64,000 bases of DNA from Chromatocurvus sp964613795 (lineage in GTDB: Bacteria; Pseudomonadota; Gammaproteobacteria; Pseudomonadales; Halieaceae). Under the pieces are notes generated by a model. The model had not been told where the DNA came from, searched no databases, and saw only the letters and a list, made by a program, of their open reading frames with translations. The DNA lies in NCBI GenBank assembly GCA_964613795.1, contig CAZTJR010000002.1, forward strand, positions 161,599-225,598. The letters are read 5' to 3'. A program made the position numbers and the translations under genes. Below, piece by piece: positions 29,394-37,870 of the stretch (position 1 is its first letter; each line of letters starts with the position of its first letter).

Positions 29394-29436
29394 TTGTCCG
29401 ACAATTTTATTGTACAACAGTGCAACTGTATAACAA
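29394..29436. promoter_or_regulatory. Three operator repeats with 16-bp spacing
   Basis: TTGTCCGACAA (29394-29404, perfect), TTGTACAACAG (29410-29420, one mismatch) and CTGTATAACAA (29426-29436, one mismatch) start exactly 16 bp apart. They lie 70-112 bp upstream of the surE ATG. The regular spacing favours cooperative binding of a dimeric regulator. Confidence 0.6.
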
Positions 29437-29468
29437 GAACAGTCGGAGAAAAAGCCCTCGCTGGAGCT

Positions 29469-29489
29469 TGCGGCATTTCATATGCCGCA
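29469..29489. other. Perfect hairpin in the divergent region
   Basis: TGCGGCAT, a 5-base loop and ATGCCGCA. There is no T-run on either side, so it is not a standard terminator. It sits midway between the two operator groups and could insulate the divergent promoters or be a regulator site. Confidence 0.45.
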
Positions 29490-29573
29490 GCATTTGCGGG
29501 GCATGAGGAAAACAGTGATTTATTGTTGAACACGGCAGGTCCTGACCCGCGCCGCCGACATAGACACTTTTTA

Positions 29574-29597
29574 TTGTAGTACAATGTTGTATAACTT
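29574..29597. promoter_or_regulatory. Operator TTGTAGTACAA plus adjacent partial copy
   Basis: The perfect site is 29574-29584, identical to the one at 57780. A second partial copy, TTGTATAACTT, follows at 29587-29597 and overlaps a TATAAC -10-like box. The placement suggests repression by occlusion of the promoter of the plus-strand operon. Confidence 0.6.
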
Positions 29598-29697
29598 AAT
29601 AACGCTATGTAGACTTCAAGACATTCCGCAACGCGCGGTTAAAAGAGTGAAGGCTGAGCCACCTCACTCGAAGAATAATCCAAATAAGGAGAAGATC

Positions 29698-30456
29698 ATG
29701 ACCAAGCTGCTTGTAGACACAGACAAATATGGCGACGAATCTCCCTCCCCCGTTGTCGCCGCCTTCCACGCAACGATGCACGAGATTGTCCGTCGACGGC
29801 TGGAGGAATCGGGAGCAGACTGGAAAGACTTCGTCTTGAGCGAAGCGAATACGCTGATCACCAAGGAAGATTTCGAGTCGGTTGATAAGGCACTGGTCGA
29901 TGCGGGGCATCGCTATGACTGGTCGGCAGGCATTTCGCAGAAAGAACGTCCTGATGCTTACAAGCCGGCTGAGGGCACCAGCGATGCCGACCTCGAAACC
30001 TTCTGCTTCAAACACCCGGAGGCTCCTGTTGCCGAACCCGATGGCGACGGGCGTGAACTGCGTGGCGTTGGTGATAATGTGGTGCGCTACAACGAAAATA
30101 CCACCGGCACTGCGCGCTACATTCGCTCCACCGATCGCGTGCTGAAATGGCTCAACGAAGGCGTGCCGGAAAACACCATTGCCGTCATCGACGACTCCGG
30201 CGGCACGCTGACTGCCCCGATCCTCGAGCAGTTCAAAGGGGTGATTTGCGCCGGCGGCACGGTTCGCTCACACCTAGGCATTCTGACCAGGGAGTATGGC
30301 ATTCCGTGCGTTATGAACGCCAAGGTCAACGGCATTATGGAGGGTGACACAGTGACTATCGAGTCCACCGCGCGGGCAAAGACTGCCGAGGATTACCAGG
30401 GCCAGACCAAACGCGAGGTAACGGCGAACGTCTGGCGCACGGCGAGACGCGACTGA
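29698..30456 (+). CDS. Orphan PEP-utiliser phosphohistidine (swivel) domain protein
   Basis: 252 residues; the ATG at 29698 has AAGGAG upstream. The C-terminal half (about residues 140-230) is the mobile domain of PEP-utilising enzymes: IAVIDDSGGTLTAPILEQF, then CAGGTVRSHLGILTREYGIP. H192 aligns with the phosphorylated histidine of PPDK and PEP synthase. The N-terminal 120 residues are charged and not recognised. No ATP-grasp or PEP barrel is fused to it. A free-standing swivel domain must receive phosphate from another protein, most simply the PPDK-like product at 34190 in the same operon, and pass it to a substrate. It is the first gene of a nine-gene run. Confidence 0.85.
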   Translation: MTKLLVDTDKYGDESPSPVVAAFHATMHEIVRRRLEESGADWKDFVLSEANTLITKEDFESVDKALVDAGHRYDWSAGISQKERPDAYKPAEGTSDADLETFCFKHPEAPVAEPDGDGRELRGVGDNVVRYNENTTGTARYIRSTDRVLKWLNEGVPENTIAVIDDSGGTLTAPILEQFKGVICAGGTVRSHLGILTREYGIPCVMNAKVNGIMEGDTVTIESTARAKTAEDYQGQTKREVTANVWRTARRD

Positions 30457-30531
30457 AGCCAGCTACCCGGAACACGGCGTCGCCAGATGACGCCTGCCGC
30501 ATGCCATAACAGCAATAAAGGATCGAACATC

Positions 30532-32088
30532 ATGAAACTTGACTACGCACAACTACTGGAAAGCAACAATCTGCTGCAGATAAACGGCGATGAGACCTAC
30601 TGGCTCTGCGTGACCCGGACCGTTCAGGAATCCAAGCTTTTTCCGGTGCCGGCATACATGCTGATGTCCTACCTGAATGCCTTCTACCGCTACCCCGCGC
30701 TGTTACGCAAGATCGAGGAACACATGAGCGCGGAAGAGGTCGGTGATCGAGCCAGACACATGGGGGCTAAGGCAAACGCCATCGCCATGTGGGGGCTGCC
30801 CTGCTTTTATCTTCTTGGGCGCGAGTGGATGATCAATATGGGACTCCTGCGGCCCCAGGATGCAGCAGAGGATGTCGCTTACATTCTCGACTTCTGGAAG
30901 CGTTTCGAACTCTCCTTCCGCCGCAATGCCGGACACATGACGGCATTCGAGGGCGGACACCGCGGCCAGATACATTCCGAGGCGCAGCTGCAGGTGTTTC
31001 ATGCCGACCTCTATGACTGCAAGGCCGGCGACCCACTCCACCAGGCGGCTCAGGCCTTTGTCGCCTCTGCCTCACAATATGCTTTCCTCATCGCCTGCGA
31101 GAGCCGTATCAGTCTGCATAACCACGGGCCCTACAACCTCGGAGAGGATCGGCAGATGATCGTTCGCGATTTCAACGATATCGCCGAATACGACTTCCCC
31201 TGGCTGGATGATGTTGCAGAAAGTGTCCCCTACAACAACCTCACCGTCACCATGGCAACTCAAGGTGTGAACTTCAACATTATGGATGACTGGGGCAGCT
31301 TCGAGTCAGACCCGGAGTTCAAGGACGAGAACATTGTCGGCGTTGGCCTGTATACGTCTGGGCCGCTGACCGATGGTTTCGAACCGGTTGGCATGGACAG
31401 CCGGGAGGAACTGACACAGACCTTCCTTGACCTGAATGGCAAGGTCAAGGACGCGATGAGCCGCCTATGGCAGAAAATGGCAGGATGGTCCCGAGACCAG
31501 ATGCTGGATGCAGGTGCTCTGACCTACTACGCCATATTCAAAGACATGGCCCACATTGCGGGCTGCTACGACCCGGAAGACTGGATCAAGATTGACCAGC
31601 GTGCCGAACGCTTCCGCCCTCTTCTTAACGACGAATACAGTCGTGATGCGCTGGGCGAAATCTGTGTCGGCACCGGCCCCAGTCACCAGCTCAACAAGTA
31701 CATGATGATGATGCACAACGATGCACCCACGCGCATCTATTCCCCCATCCCCTACTCTATCCTTGTCGATGGCGACTATGCGCCTACTGTTGGCGGTGTG
31801 GAACCGGGCATCACCTATCTGGACGAAAAAAAGGATGCTTACCGCACCACGGAAGGCACACTGAGCATTGACGAATACAACGCCCGGGTTCGCAGCTTCC
31901 AGCCTGAACTGCACAAGCCAGAGAACCGGCTCTTTTGCGAAACTACGGTCAAGTATTGTTATGACACCCCCGAAGCTGACGCACTTTACAAGCTATACCA
32001 GAAGCATTCGCGCAACCTGGCTGACAAAGGCGCCGGGCTGCAGCGTGATGACGTGGAAGCACTGCGACAGAAAAACAACAGGGGATAG
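30532..32088 (+). CDS. Conserved-looking 518-residue protein, not recognised
   Basis: I do not recognise the family. The ATG at 30532 has AAAGGA upstream. The protein is soluble, acidic and rich in aromatic residues, histidine and methionine. Notable stretches are GHMTAFEGGHRGQIHSE (about residues 140-160), the motif SLHNHGPYNLGEDRQM (near 196-211), NNLTVTMATQGVNF, a methionine run NKYMMMMHND near 390, and SPIPYSILVDGDYAPTVGG. The clustered His/Asp/Glu residues could bind metal. It lies between the swivel protein and an acyl-CoA ligase, 6 bp before the latter. I infer that it may bind the substrate that receives phosphate, but there is no homology to support this. Confidence 0.8.
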   Translation: MKLDYAQLLESNNLLQINGDETYWLCVTRTVQESKLFPVPAYMLMSYLNAFYRYPALLRKIEEHMSAEEVGDRARHMGAKANAIAMWGLPCFYLLGREWMINMGLLRPQDAAEDVAYILDFWKRFELSFRRNAGHMTAFEGGHRGQIHSEAQLQVFHADLYDCKAGDPLHQAAQAFVASASQYAFLIACESRISLHNHGPYNLGEDRQMIVRDFNDIAEYDFPWLDDVAESVPYNNLTVTMATQGVNFNIMDDWGSFESDPEFKDENIVGVGLYTSGPLTDGFEPVGMDSREELTQTFLDLNGKVKDAMSRLWQKMAGWSRDQMLDAGALTYYAIFKDMAHIAGCYDPEDWIKIDQRAERFRPLLNDEYSRDALGEICVGTGPSHQLNKYMMMMHNDAPTRIYSPIPYSILVDGDYAPTVGGVEPGITYLDEKKDAYRTTEGTLSIDEYNARVRSFQPELHKPENRLFCETTVKYCYDTPEADALYKLYQKHSRNLADKGAGLQRDDVEALRQKNNRG

Positions 32089-32093
32089 CAAAC

Positions 32094-33578
32094 ATGCAAA
32101 TCAGCAGCCTGATCAGCCGCGCGGCGAGGCATTTCGGGGATGCCCCATGCTTGAGCGAGGGCGAGAGGACGATCAGCTTCCGCGAGTTTGACGCCGCGAC
32201 CAACCGCCTTGGTAACGCACTGCTCGCCTTGGGGCTGGAGCCAGGCGATCGCGTAGGGGTGATGCTGCCAAACAGTATTGATTGCTTGGTCGCATACTAC
32301 GCCTTGGCGAAAAGCGGTCTGGTGCGCGTGGGAATGAATACCCGCGAAACCATTGAGGACCATCGCTTCAAGCTGCTTAAGAGCGGCAGCCGGGCGGTTA
32401 TACACGACACGCAAGAGAATCTCGTCGATCACGTCGAGTTCGTCATTGACCGAAAACAACTTGGCCAGATGACTGACGCGGGCAATAATCGTGCTTGCGC
32501 GGTCGATCGTGCGATCGACGCCCCGCTGCGTCTCGGCTTTACTGGCGGCACCACGGGTCAGCCCAAAGCCGTAACACTGTCCACCAGTGGCGAACTCAGC
32601 GAGCTGTCGGCGTTTCTCACAGACCTGGTGCCAGACATACGGGAAGGCGACAGCTTTCTACACGCAGCCCCGATCGCCCATGCGTCCGGCGCCTTTTTCC
32701 TGCCGGCACTCTGCCGGGGTGCGCACTCGCTGATCATGCCCAAATTCGATGCTGAGGAGTTCGTCAGGCTTGCGGTGGAGACACAGGCCAGCCTGACCTT
32801 CCTGGTACCGACCATGCTGGCGATGATTCTTGAGGTTCCAGGCATAGAGAATGCGAGGCTGAACTTCCGGCGGATCGCCTATGGTGCCTCGCCCATTTCA
32901 CCGCGGTTGCTGCAACGCGCGGAGGCTCGGTTTGGTCGCGTCTTCGCACAGAGCTACGGCCAGGCCGAAAGCCCGATGGTGATCACTTGCCTGAAGCCGG
33001 AGGACCATGATCGCATCGGCTCTTGCGGCAGACCCTTTGTTATCGCGGATGTCGCCGTCCTCGACGATGACGACCGGCTGTTGCCGCCGGGCGAGACTGG
33101 GGAAATCTGCGTTCGCGGCCCGCAGATCATGGCGGGTTACTGGAATCAGCCTGATGCCACGGAAAAAGCCATGCGCAACGGCTGGCTGCATACGGGAGAC
33201 ATCGGCACGATGGACGAGGACGGTTTTTTCTATCTCCTCGATCGAAAGAACGACATGCTGATTTCCGGCGGATTCAATGTTTATCCGCGGGAAGTCGAAG
33301 ATGTGCTGATGTCTTGCGATGGCGTCGTTGAGGCGGCGGTGGTTGGCCTGCCCGACGAAAAATGGGGCGACCGTGTACACGCTGTTGTGGCTGGCCGACC
33401 CGATCTGGACAGCGATGCCATTCTGACCTGGGCGAAAGACCATCTGGCCGGCTACAAGCGCCCCAAGGGCGTGGAGATCTGGCAGGAACTGCCAAAGAGC
33501 GCAGCCAACAAGATCCTGCGAAGAAAGATCCGCGAGATGATCGTGGACCGCGACGCAGCCGATACCACGGAGTCTTAG
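32094..33578 (+). CDS. AMP-forming acyl-CoA synthetase (ligase), copy 1
   Basis: 494 residues of the ANL superfamily, activating a carboxylic acid with ATP to an acyl-adenylate and then a CoA thioester. The P-loop LGFTGGTTGQPKAV is near residue 145. SYGQAESPMVIT lies in the A5 region. GEICVRGPQIMAGYWNQPD and WLHTGDIGTMDEDGFFYLLDR (A7) lie near 340-385. DMLISGGFNVYPREVEDVL follows, and the C-terminal catalytic lysine region is KSAANKILRRKIRE. The start is 5 bp after the previous stop, so it is cotranscribed. The substrate cannot be read from sequence; the second ligase at 59974 is related but clearly diverged. Confidence 0.94.
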   Translation: MQISSLISRAARHFGDAPCLSEGERTISFREFDAATNRLGNALLALGLEPGDRVGVMLPNSIDCLVAYYALAKSGLVRVGMNTRETIEDHRFKLLKSGSRAVIHDTQENLVDHVEFVIDRKQLGQMTDAGNNRACAVDRAIDAPLRLGFTGGTTGQPKAVTLSTSGELSELSAFLTDLVPDIREGDSFLHAAPIAHASGAFFLPALCRGAHSLIMPKFDAEEFVRLAVETQASLTFLVPTMLAMILEVPGIENARLNFRRIAYGASPISPRLLQRAEARFGRVFAQSYGQAESPMVITCLKPEDHDRIGSCGRPFVIADVAVLDDDDRLLPPGETGEICVRGPQIMAGYWNQPDATEKAMRNGWLHTGDIGTMDEDGFFYLLDRKNDMLISGGFNVYPREVEDVLMSCDGVVEAAVVGLPDEKWGDRVHAVVAGRPDLDSDAILTWAKDHLAGYKRPKGVEIWQELPKSAANKILRRKIREMIVDRDAADTTES

Positions 33579-33581
33579 ACA

Positions 33582-34187
33582 ATGCAGGATTTACAACTCG
33601 TCATGCACGGCATTGCCGTGAAGAAGTACGCCACCGTGGAGGATATCTGCTCCATCACCGGACTTAAGGAAAGATCGGTCAGCGACCTGGTTGTCGAGGC
33701 AGTGACAAAAGGTCGCGCCAACGAGGCGAACGGCAAGTATCTGCTTACACCGACCGGCCAGATCACGCTGAAGTCAGCCTATACCAAGGCTTACGGCGCC
33801 CTGAGAAGCGACGGCGAATTCATTGCAGCCTACACCGACTTTGAGCGTGTGAACAATGATCTGAAGCAGGCGATCACCGACTGGCAGACCATTGAACTGG
33901 GCGGACAGACGGTCGCCAACGATCATTCAGACGCGGACTACGACGCCGCTGTCATTGACCGCATTGGCGATATTGATGAGCGGGTCGAGGGGGTTCTCAC
34001 TCGCCTGGGTCAACATGTGCCGCGACTGCTTCGCTACCGTGAAAAACTGCTCTCTGCGCTGGAGCAGGCGGAAGACGGGGATATACGCTGGGTGAGTGAT
34101 GCCACTATCGAGAGCTATCACACGGTATGGTTCGAGCTTCACGAAGACCTGCTCCGCATCATGGATCGCGAACGGGAGGAATCCTGA
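33582..34187 (+). CDS. 201-residue helical protein with winged-helix-like N-terminus, PPDK partner
   Basis: Residues about 1-65 look like a small winged helix (YATVEDICSITGLKERSVSDL, then GKYLLTPTGQITL). The remainder is helical and acidic, with ITDWQ, ANDHSDADYDAAVIDR and SYHTVWFELHEDLLRI. From memory, proteins with these last blocks are found beside or fused to short PPDK-like proteins in actinobacteria; I could not check this. It ends 2 bp before the PPDK-like gene. It could be a regulatory or acceptor subunit of the phosphotransfer enzyme rather than a transcription factor. Confidence 0.8.
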   Translation: MQDLQLVMHGIAVKKYATVEDICSITGLKERSVSDLVVEAVTKGRANEANGKYLLTPTGQITLKSAYTKAYGALRSDGEFIAAYTDFERVNNDLKQAITDWQTIELGGQTVANDHSDADYDAAVIDRIGDIDERVEGVLTRLGQHVPRLLRYREKLLSALEQAEDGDIRWVSDATIESYHTVWFELHEDLLRIMDREREES

Positions 34188-34189
34188 GT

Positions 34190-35971
34190 ATGACCTCCAC
34201 CCCATTTGAGGGCAGATGGCTACTGGCCCTCGACGGCCGCGACCTTCCCGAGAAAAAGCTCATTGGAGGCAAGGGCTGGTCGATCGCGCACATGCTGCGC
34301 CAGGGACTACCAGTGCCACCGGCTTTCGTGATTACTACCGAGGCCTGCGCGGCCTATCTGCAATCGGGTGAACTGCCGCAGGGACTGGACGAGGAATTAC
34401 TGTCCGCCATGCATTGGCTGGAAGAAGAGACAGGCAGAACCTACGGACGCGGCGAATCACCGCTGCTGGTCTCGGTGCGCTCGGGCGCGGCAATTTCCAT
34501 GCCGGGCATGATGGATACAGTGCTGAATCTGGGGATCAACGCGGAGACCATGCAGGCGTTTGCCGACGAGTGTGGCGATGATCGATTTGCCTGCGACACC
34601 TACCGCCGCTTTCATGAACTTTACGGGGAAATCGTTCTCAAGGCCACGATACCGGAGCTCGGCGCCAGCGAAGCGCTGACCGCGTGGCGCACCCGGATCG
34701 AAGAAGCTGCGGGACAGACTATCCCGGAAACACCCTTTGGCCAGCTCAAGGCAACGATTGAGGCCGTGTTCCGCTCCTGGACATCGCGACGGGCCAAGCG
34801 CTACCGCAAGCATCACGGTATCCCCGACGATCTGGGCACGGCAGTCACAGTGCAGGCGATGGTATTTGGCAATCTTGACGAGAACAGTGGCACAGGCGTG
34901 CTGTTCAGCCGCAACCCGCTCACCGGCGAGCCCGTGCCCTATGGGGAATATCTGCGCTGTGCTCAGGGTGAAGACGTTGTCTCCGGCAAGTTTACGCCCC
35001 AGCACCTTGATGACATGCAGAGCGCTGTGCCCGATGCCTATACGGCCCTGATCAACGCGGCCGGAAAACTGGAAAGCTCCAATCGCGACGTCCAGGATAT
35101 CGAGTTCACCGTGCAGCACGGCAAACTTTATCTACTGCAGGCACGCACCGCAAAGCGCTCTCCGGCCGCCGCCGTGCGCATCGCCGTGGACATGTTCCGC
35201 GAGGGCGTCATCGGCATTGAGGATGCCATACGCCGAATAAACCCTGATCAGGTTCACAGCATACTCAGCCCGCGATTGGGCGACGGAGCGGCCGACAAAG
35301 CACAGGTTGTTGCCAGCGGGCTTGGAGTATCACACGGCGTCGGCATTGGCACGGTTGTCACTGATGCGGACGAGGCCGAGCGACGTGCCCACGACGGCGA
35401 GGACGTCGTATTGGCAACGGCGACAACCAGCCCCGACGACGTTCATGGCATGCTCGTGGCGCGGGCGGTGATTACCGAACAGGGCGGCTCAACCTCCCAT
35501 GCCGCCGTCGTGGGCCGCGCCCTCGGTCTGCCGAGTGTGGTCGGCTGCGGCGAAGGCAGCATCAGCGGGCTGCAGGGCGAGGTCGTCACCGTTGATGGAG
35601 AGCATGGGAAGGTCTATCGAGGTGCTCTCGCGGTTGTCACCCCCTGTGAGACAGACGACGGCCGGCTGGCGCAGCTGCTGGAATGGGCCAGGGAACATAG
35701 CCCACTTGCCGTCTACCGACCCGACGAAGCGCCGCAGGATACACTGGATCTGGAAGCGAATGATGATGCAGCAGATCCGGCCAACCTGCCCGCCTTGATT
35801 CAGGGTGCCCGCGGCGCGCGCGGTGGCGCCATTGCCAGTGAACAGGGCGTCAAGGCCGCGCTGGATGCGGGGCTGGAATTTATCGTTGCCGAACCCACGC
35901 TGCCAGCCTTGCTGGCGGCAATCCATACCGGGGGAACGCAGGAATCAAGCCCATCAAGAGAGAATGACTAA
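34190..35971 (+). CDS. PPDK-like ATP-grasp plus swivel protein lacking the PEP/pyruvate barrel
   Basis: 593 residues; the ATG at 34190 has GGGAGGA upstream. Residues 1-325 are the nucleotide-binding part of pyruvate phosphate dikinase: LIGGKGWSIAHM (24-35), SVRSGAAISMPGMMDTVLN (95-113), AVTVQAMVFGN, GVLFSRNPLTGE and YLLQART. Residues 370-480 are a swivel domain with GGSTSHAAVVGRALGLPSV, H437 being the phosphohistidine. Full PPDK is about 870-900 residues with a C-terminal PEP/pyruvate barrel. Here only about 110 low-complexity residues follow, so it cannot use PEP or pyruvate on its own. The expected role is ATP-driven phosphorylation of the histidine and transfer to an unknown acceptor. Confidence 0.9.
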   Translation: MTSTPFEGRWLLALDGRDLPEKKLIGGKGWSIAHMLRQGLPVPPAFVITTEACAAYLQSGELPQGLDEELLSAMHWLEEETGRTYGRGESPLLVSVRSGAAISMPGMMDTVLNLGINAETMQAFADECGDDRFACDTYRRFHELYGEIVLKATIPELGASEALTAWRTRIEEAAGQTIPETPFGQLKATIEAVFRSWTSRRAKRYRKHHGIPDDLGTAVTVQAMVFGNLDENSGTGVLFSRNPLTGEPVPYGEYLRCAQGEDVVSGKFTPQHLDDMQSAVPDAYTALINAAGKLESSNRDVQDIEFTVQHGKLYLLQARTAKRSPAAAVRIAVDMFREGVIGIEDAIRRINPDQVHSILSPRLGDGAADKAQVVASGLGVSHGVGIGTVVTDADEAERRAHDGEDVVLATATTSPDDVHGMLVARAVITEQGGSTSHAAVVGRALGLPSVVGCGEGSISGLQGEVVTVDGEHGKVYRGALAVVTPCETDDGRLAQLLEWAREHSPLAVYRPDEAPQDTLDLEANDDAADPANLPALIQGARGARGGAIASEQGVKAALDAGLEFIVAEPTLPALLAAIHTGGTQESSPSREND

Positions 35972-35972
35972 C

Positions 35973-36488
35973 ATGAAAAATGTGACTGCAGACGAGATCA
36001 AGAATTTGATCCAGATCTTCGACGACTCGGACTGGCGCGAGCTGGCACTCCAGGTCGAAGATTTCAGAATTTTCCTCTCGCGCGATCCGGACTCGGCCGG
36101 AGCCCCTTGGCAGACCCCGCCGGCACCCGCCGCGGTACCGGGACCTGTTTCGCCACCGCCAGCGCCAGCGTCGCGCGCCCCAGCGAAGGCAGCTGACGCG
36201 CCAGTCGCACAGGCCTCAGCCGACGCAACTCCGGTGCCGGACAACTGTGTTGTGGTAAAAGCGCCCAACCTGGGTATTTTCTATCGCTCCCCGAAGCCCG
36301 GCTCTCCTCCCTATGTGGAACTCGGCGCCGAAGTCAACGAGGAAACTGAAATCTGCCTGATCGAGGTCATGAAACTGTTTACCCCGGTTCACGCCGGCAT
36401 TCGCGGCACTATCCGGCACATCTGCGTTGAAGACGGGGACATGGTCGAGCACGATCAGCCGTTGTTCTACGTTGAACCTGCGGAATAA
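35973..36488 (+). CDS. Biotin carboxyl carrier protein
   Basis: 171 residues. An acidic helical N-terminus (residues 1-40) leads into a Pro/Ala linker (about 44-90) and a biotinyl domain with CLIEVMKLFTPV; K134 carries biotin. EVMK replaces the more common EAMK, as in some AccB proteins. The ATG at 35973 has AAGAGAG at good spacing; an ATG three codons upstream overlaps the PPDK-like stop. It lies in an operon with its own biotin carboxylase and carboxyltransferase, so it is a dedicated carrier rather than the housekeeping AccB. Confidence 0.93.
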   Translation: MKNVTADEIKNLIQIFDDSDWRELALQVEDFRIFLSRDPDSAGAPWQTPPAPAAVPGPVSPPPAPASRAPAKAADAPVAQASADATPVPDNCVVVKAPNLGIFYRSPKPGSPPYVELGAEVNEETEICLIEVMKLFTPVHAGIRGTIRHICVEDGDMVEHDQPLFYVEPAE

Positions 36489-36496
36489 GTTGCGTC

Positions 36497-37864
36497 ATGG
36501 CCATTTCACGACTGTTCATTGCCAATCGCGGAGAGATTGCCGTACGCATCATTCGCGCGGCGCACGCCCTGGGTATTGAAACCGTCCTCGGCAGCTCCGC
36601 CGCTGACGCGGAAGGTCTCGCCGCACGCATGGCAAATCGCACAATCATTGTCGGCCCGGCAGAGCCTGCGCGTAGCTATCTGGACGAAAAGATCATGGTT
36701 CAGGCTGCGCTCGGCGCGGGTTGTGACGCGCTGCATCCGGGCTACGGGTTTCTTTCGGAGCGCCCCGCACTCGCGCGGCTATGCGAAGAAAACGAGATCG
36801 CCTTTGTTGGCCCGCGGCCGGAAACCATCGAAGCGCTGGGAGACAAGCTCAGCGCGCGGCGTATCGCGGAGGCCTCAGGGGTACCACTGGTCCCGGGAAC
36901 GGCCGCTCTTAAATCTGCAGAAGATGCCTGTGCAGCGGCAGATGGGATAGGTTACCCGGTCGTCATGAAGGCCACCGCGGGGGGCGGCGGTCGCGGCATG
37001 TTCTTTGCGAGCGGACCCGGTGACGTCATGGCTTCCTTTAATAAGGCATCGGAAGAGGCTCGTGCCGCCTTTGGTGATGGCTCGCTATATATTGAGCGCT
37101 TCGTCGAGAATGCCCGACACGTTGAAGTGCAGGTGTTCGGAGACGGCAAGGGCCGCGTCCTGCATTTCGGCGAGCGAGACTGTTCCGTACAGCGACGCTA
37201 TCAAAAGCTTATTGAGGAAGCTCCCTGCACGGTCATGCCGGAAGCAGTGCGTACAAAACTTCACGCAGCGGCGGTGAAGCTGACCTCCGACCTGAACTAC
37301 CGTAATGCAGGAACCGTGGAGTTTCTGTTCGATGTCGACCGTGAGGAGTTCTACTTTATCGAGGTAAACGCCCGCATTCAGGTAGAGCACCCGGTGAGCG
37401 AGCTGATTTCTCGCCGCGATCTGGTCGCCATGCAGCTGCAGCTCGCTGGGGGCGAACCCCTGGAACTGCAACAATCGGATATCGTGCTGCATGGCCACGC
37501 CATTGAATGCCGTGTCAACGCCGAGGATCCGGATCAGGGCTTTCGCCCCAGCCCCGGGCGCCTCACGACCTGGCAGCCGCCGGAGATGGATTTCATGCGT
37601 CTCGACACCTTCTGTAGCGAGGGGACGCTGATTCCGCCCTACTATGACAGCATGATCGGCAAGCTGATCGTTTATGGCAACGACCGCGATGAAGCACTGC
37701 AACGCATGGACGCCGCCATCCGCCGGTTTTCCCTGCGCGGCGTTATGACCAACATGCCACTGCAGCACTTTATCGTCCGACACCCGGATTTTCGCAATAA
37801 CCGGATAACCACACGCTGGCTTGAGCAGACAGGCCTGCCAGCGTTCGCCAATCGAGAGGAGTAA
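36497..37864 (+). CDS. Biotin carboxylase subunit
   Basis: 455 residues, the ATP- and bicarbonate-dependent enzyme that carboxylates the carrier biotin. Seen: IANRGEIAVRIIRAAHALGI at the N-terminus, HPGYGFLSERP, the ATP-grasp glycine loop MKATAGGGGRGM near residue 155, CSVQRRYQKLIEEAPC, EVNARIQVEHPVSE near 290 and IECRVNAEDP. All catalytic blocks of AccC appear intact. It starts 8 bp after the carrier gene and ends 6 bp before the carboxyltransferase. It is distinct from any housekeeping accC, which is not in the window. Confidence 0.95.
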   Translation: MAISRLFIANRGEIAVRIIRAAHALGIETVLGSSAADAEGLAARMANRTIIVGPAEPARSYLDEKIMVQAALGAGCDALHPGYGFLSERPALARLCEENEIAFVGPRPETIEALGDKLSARRIAEASGVPLVPGTAALKSAEDACAAADGIGYPVVMKATAGGGGRGMFFASGPGDVMASFNKASEEARAAFGDGSLYIERFVENARHVEVQVFGDGKGRVLHFGERDCSVQRRYQKLIEEAPCTVMPEAVRTKLHAAAVKLTSDLNYRNAGTVEFLFDVDREEFYFIEVNARIQVEHPVSELISRRDLVAMQLQLAGGEPLELQQSDIVLHGHAIECRVNAEDPDQGFRPSPGRLTTWQPPEMDFMRLDTFCSEGTLIPPYYDSMIGKLIVYGNDRDEALQRMDAAIRRFSLRGVMTNMPLQHFIVRHPDFRNNRITTRWLEQTGLPAFANREE

Positions 37865-37870
37865 GGCGCT

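Larger units (their letters stand above)
29325..29697. promoter_or_regulatory. 373-bp divergent regulatory region, surE / PPDK-like operon
   Basis: No gene is supported here. On the surE side it holds three operator-like repeats at 29394, 29410 and 29426. In the middle a perfect hairpin (TGCGGCAT and ATGCCGCA, 29469-29489) is seen. On the operon side there is a perfect operator at 29574 with a partial one at 29587, and a weaker match TTGTTGAACAC at 29523. A TATAAC box at 29590-29595 could be the -10 of the plus-strand operon; no good -35 is seen. The operon leader would be about 95 bases. Confidence 0.65.

Noticed and set aside
29384..29584. Short frames (61-66 codons) on both strands in the surE/operon gap
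   Set aside because: They run through the operator repeats, lack ribosome sites and overlap each other; a regulatory reading explains the sequence better.
34190..35971. Truncated or broken ppdK pseudogene
   Set aside because: The reading frame is intact and tightly packed in an operon, both catalytic regions are complete, and a second swivel protein is nearby; loss of the barrel looks like a functional state.
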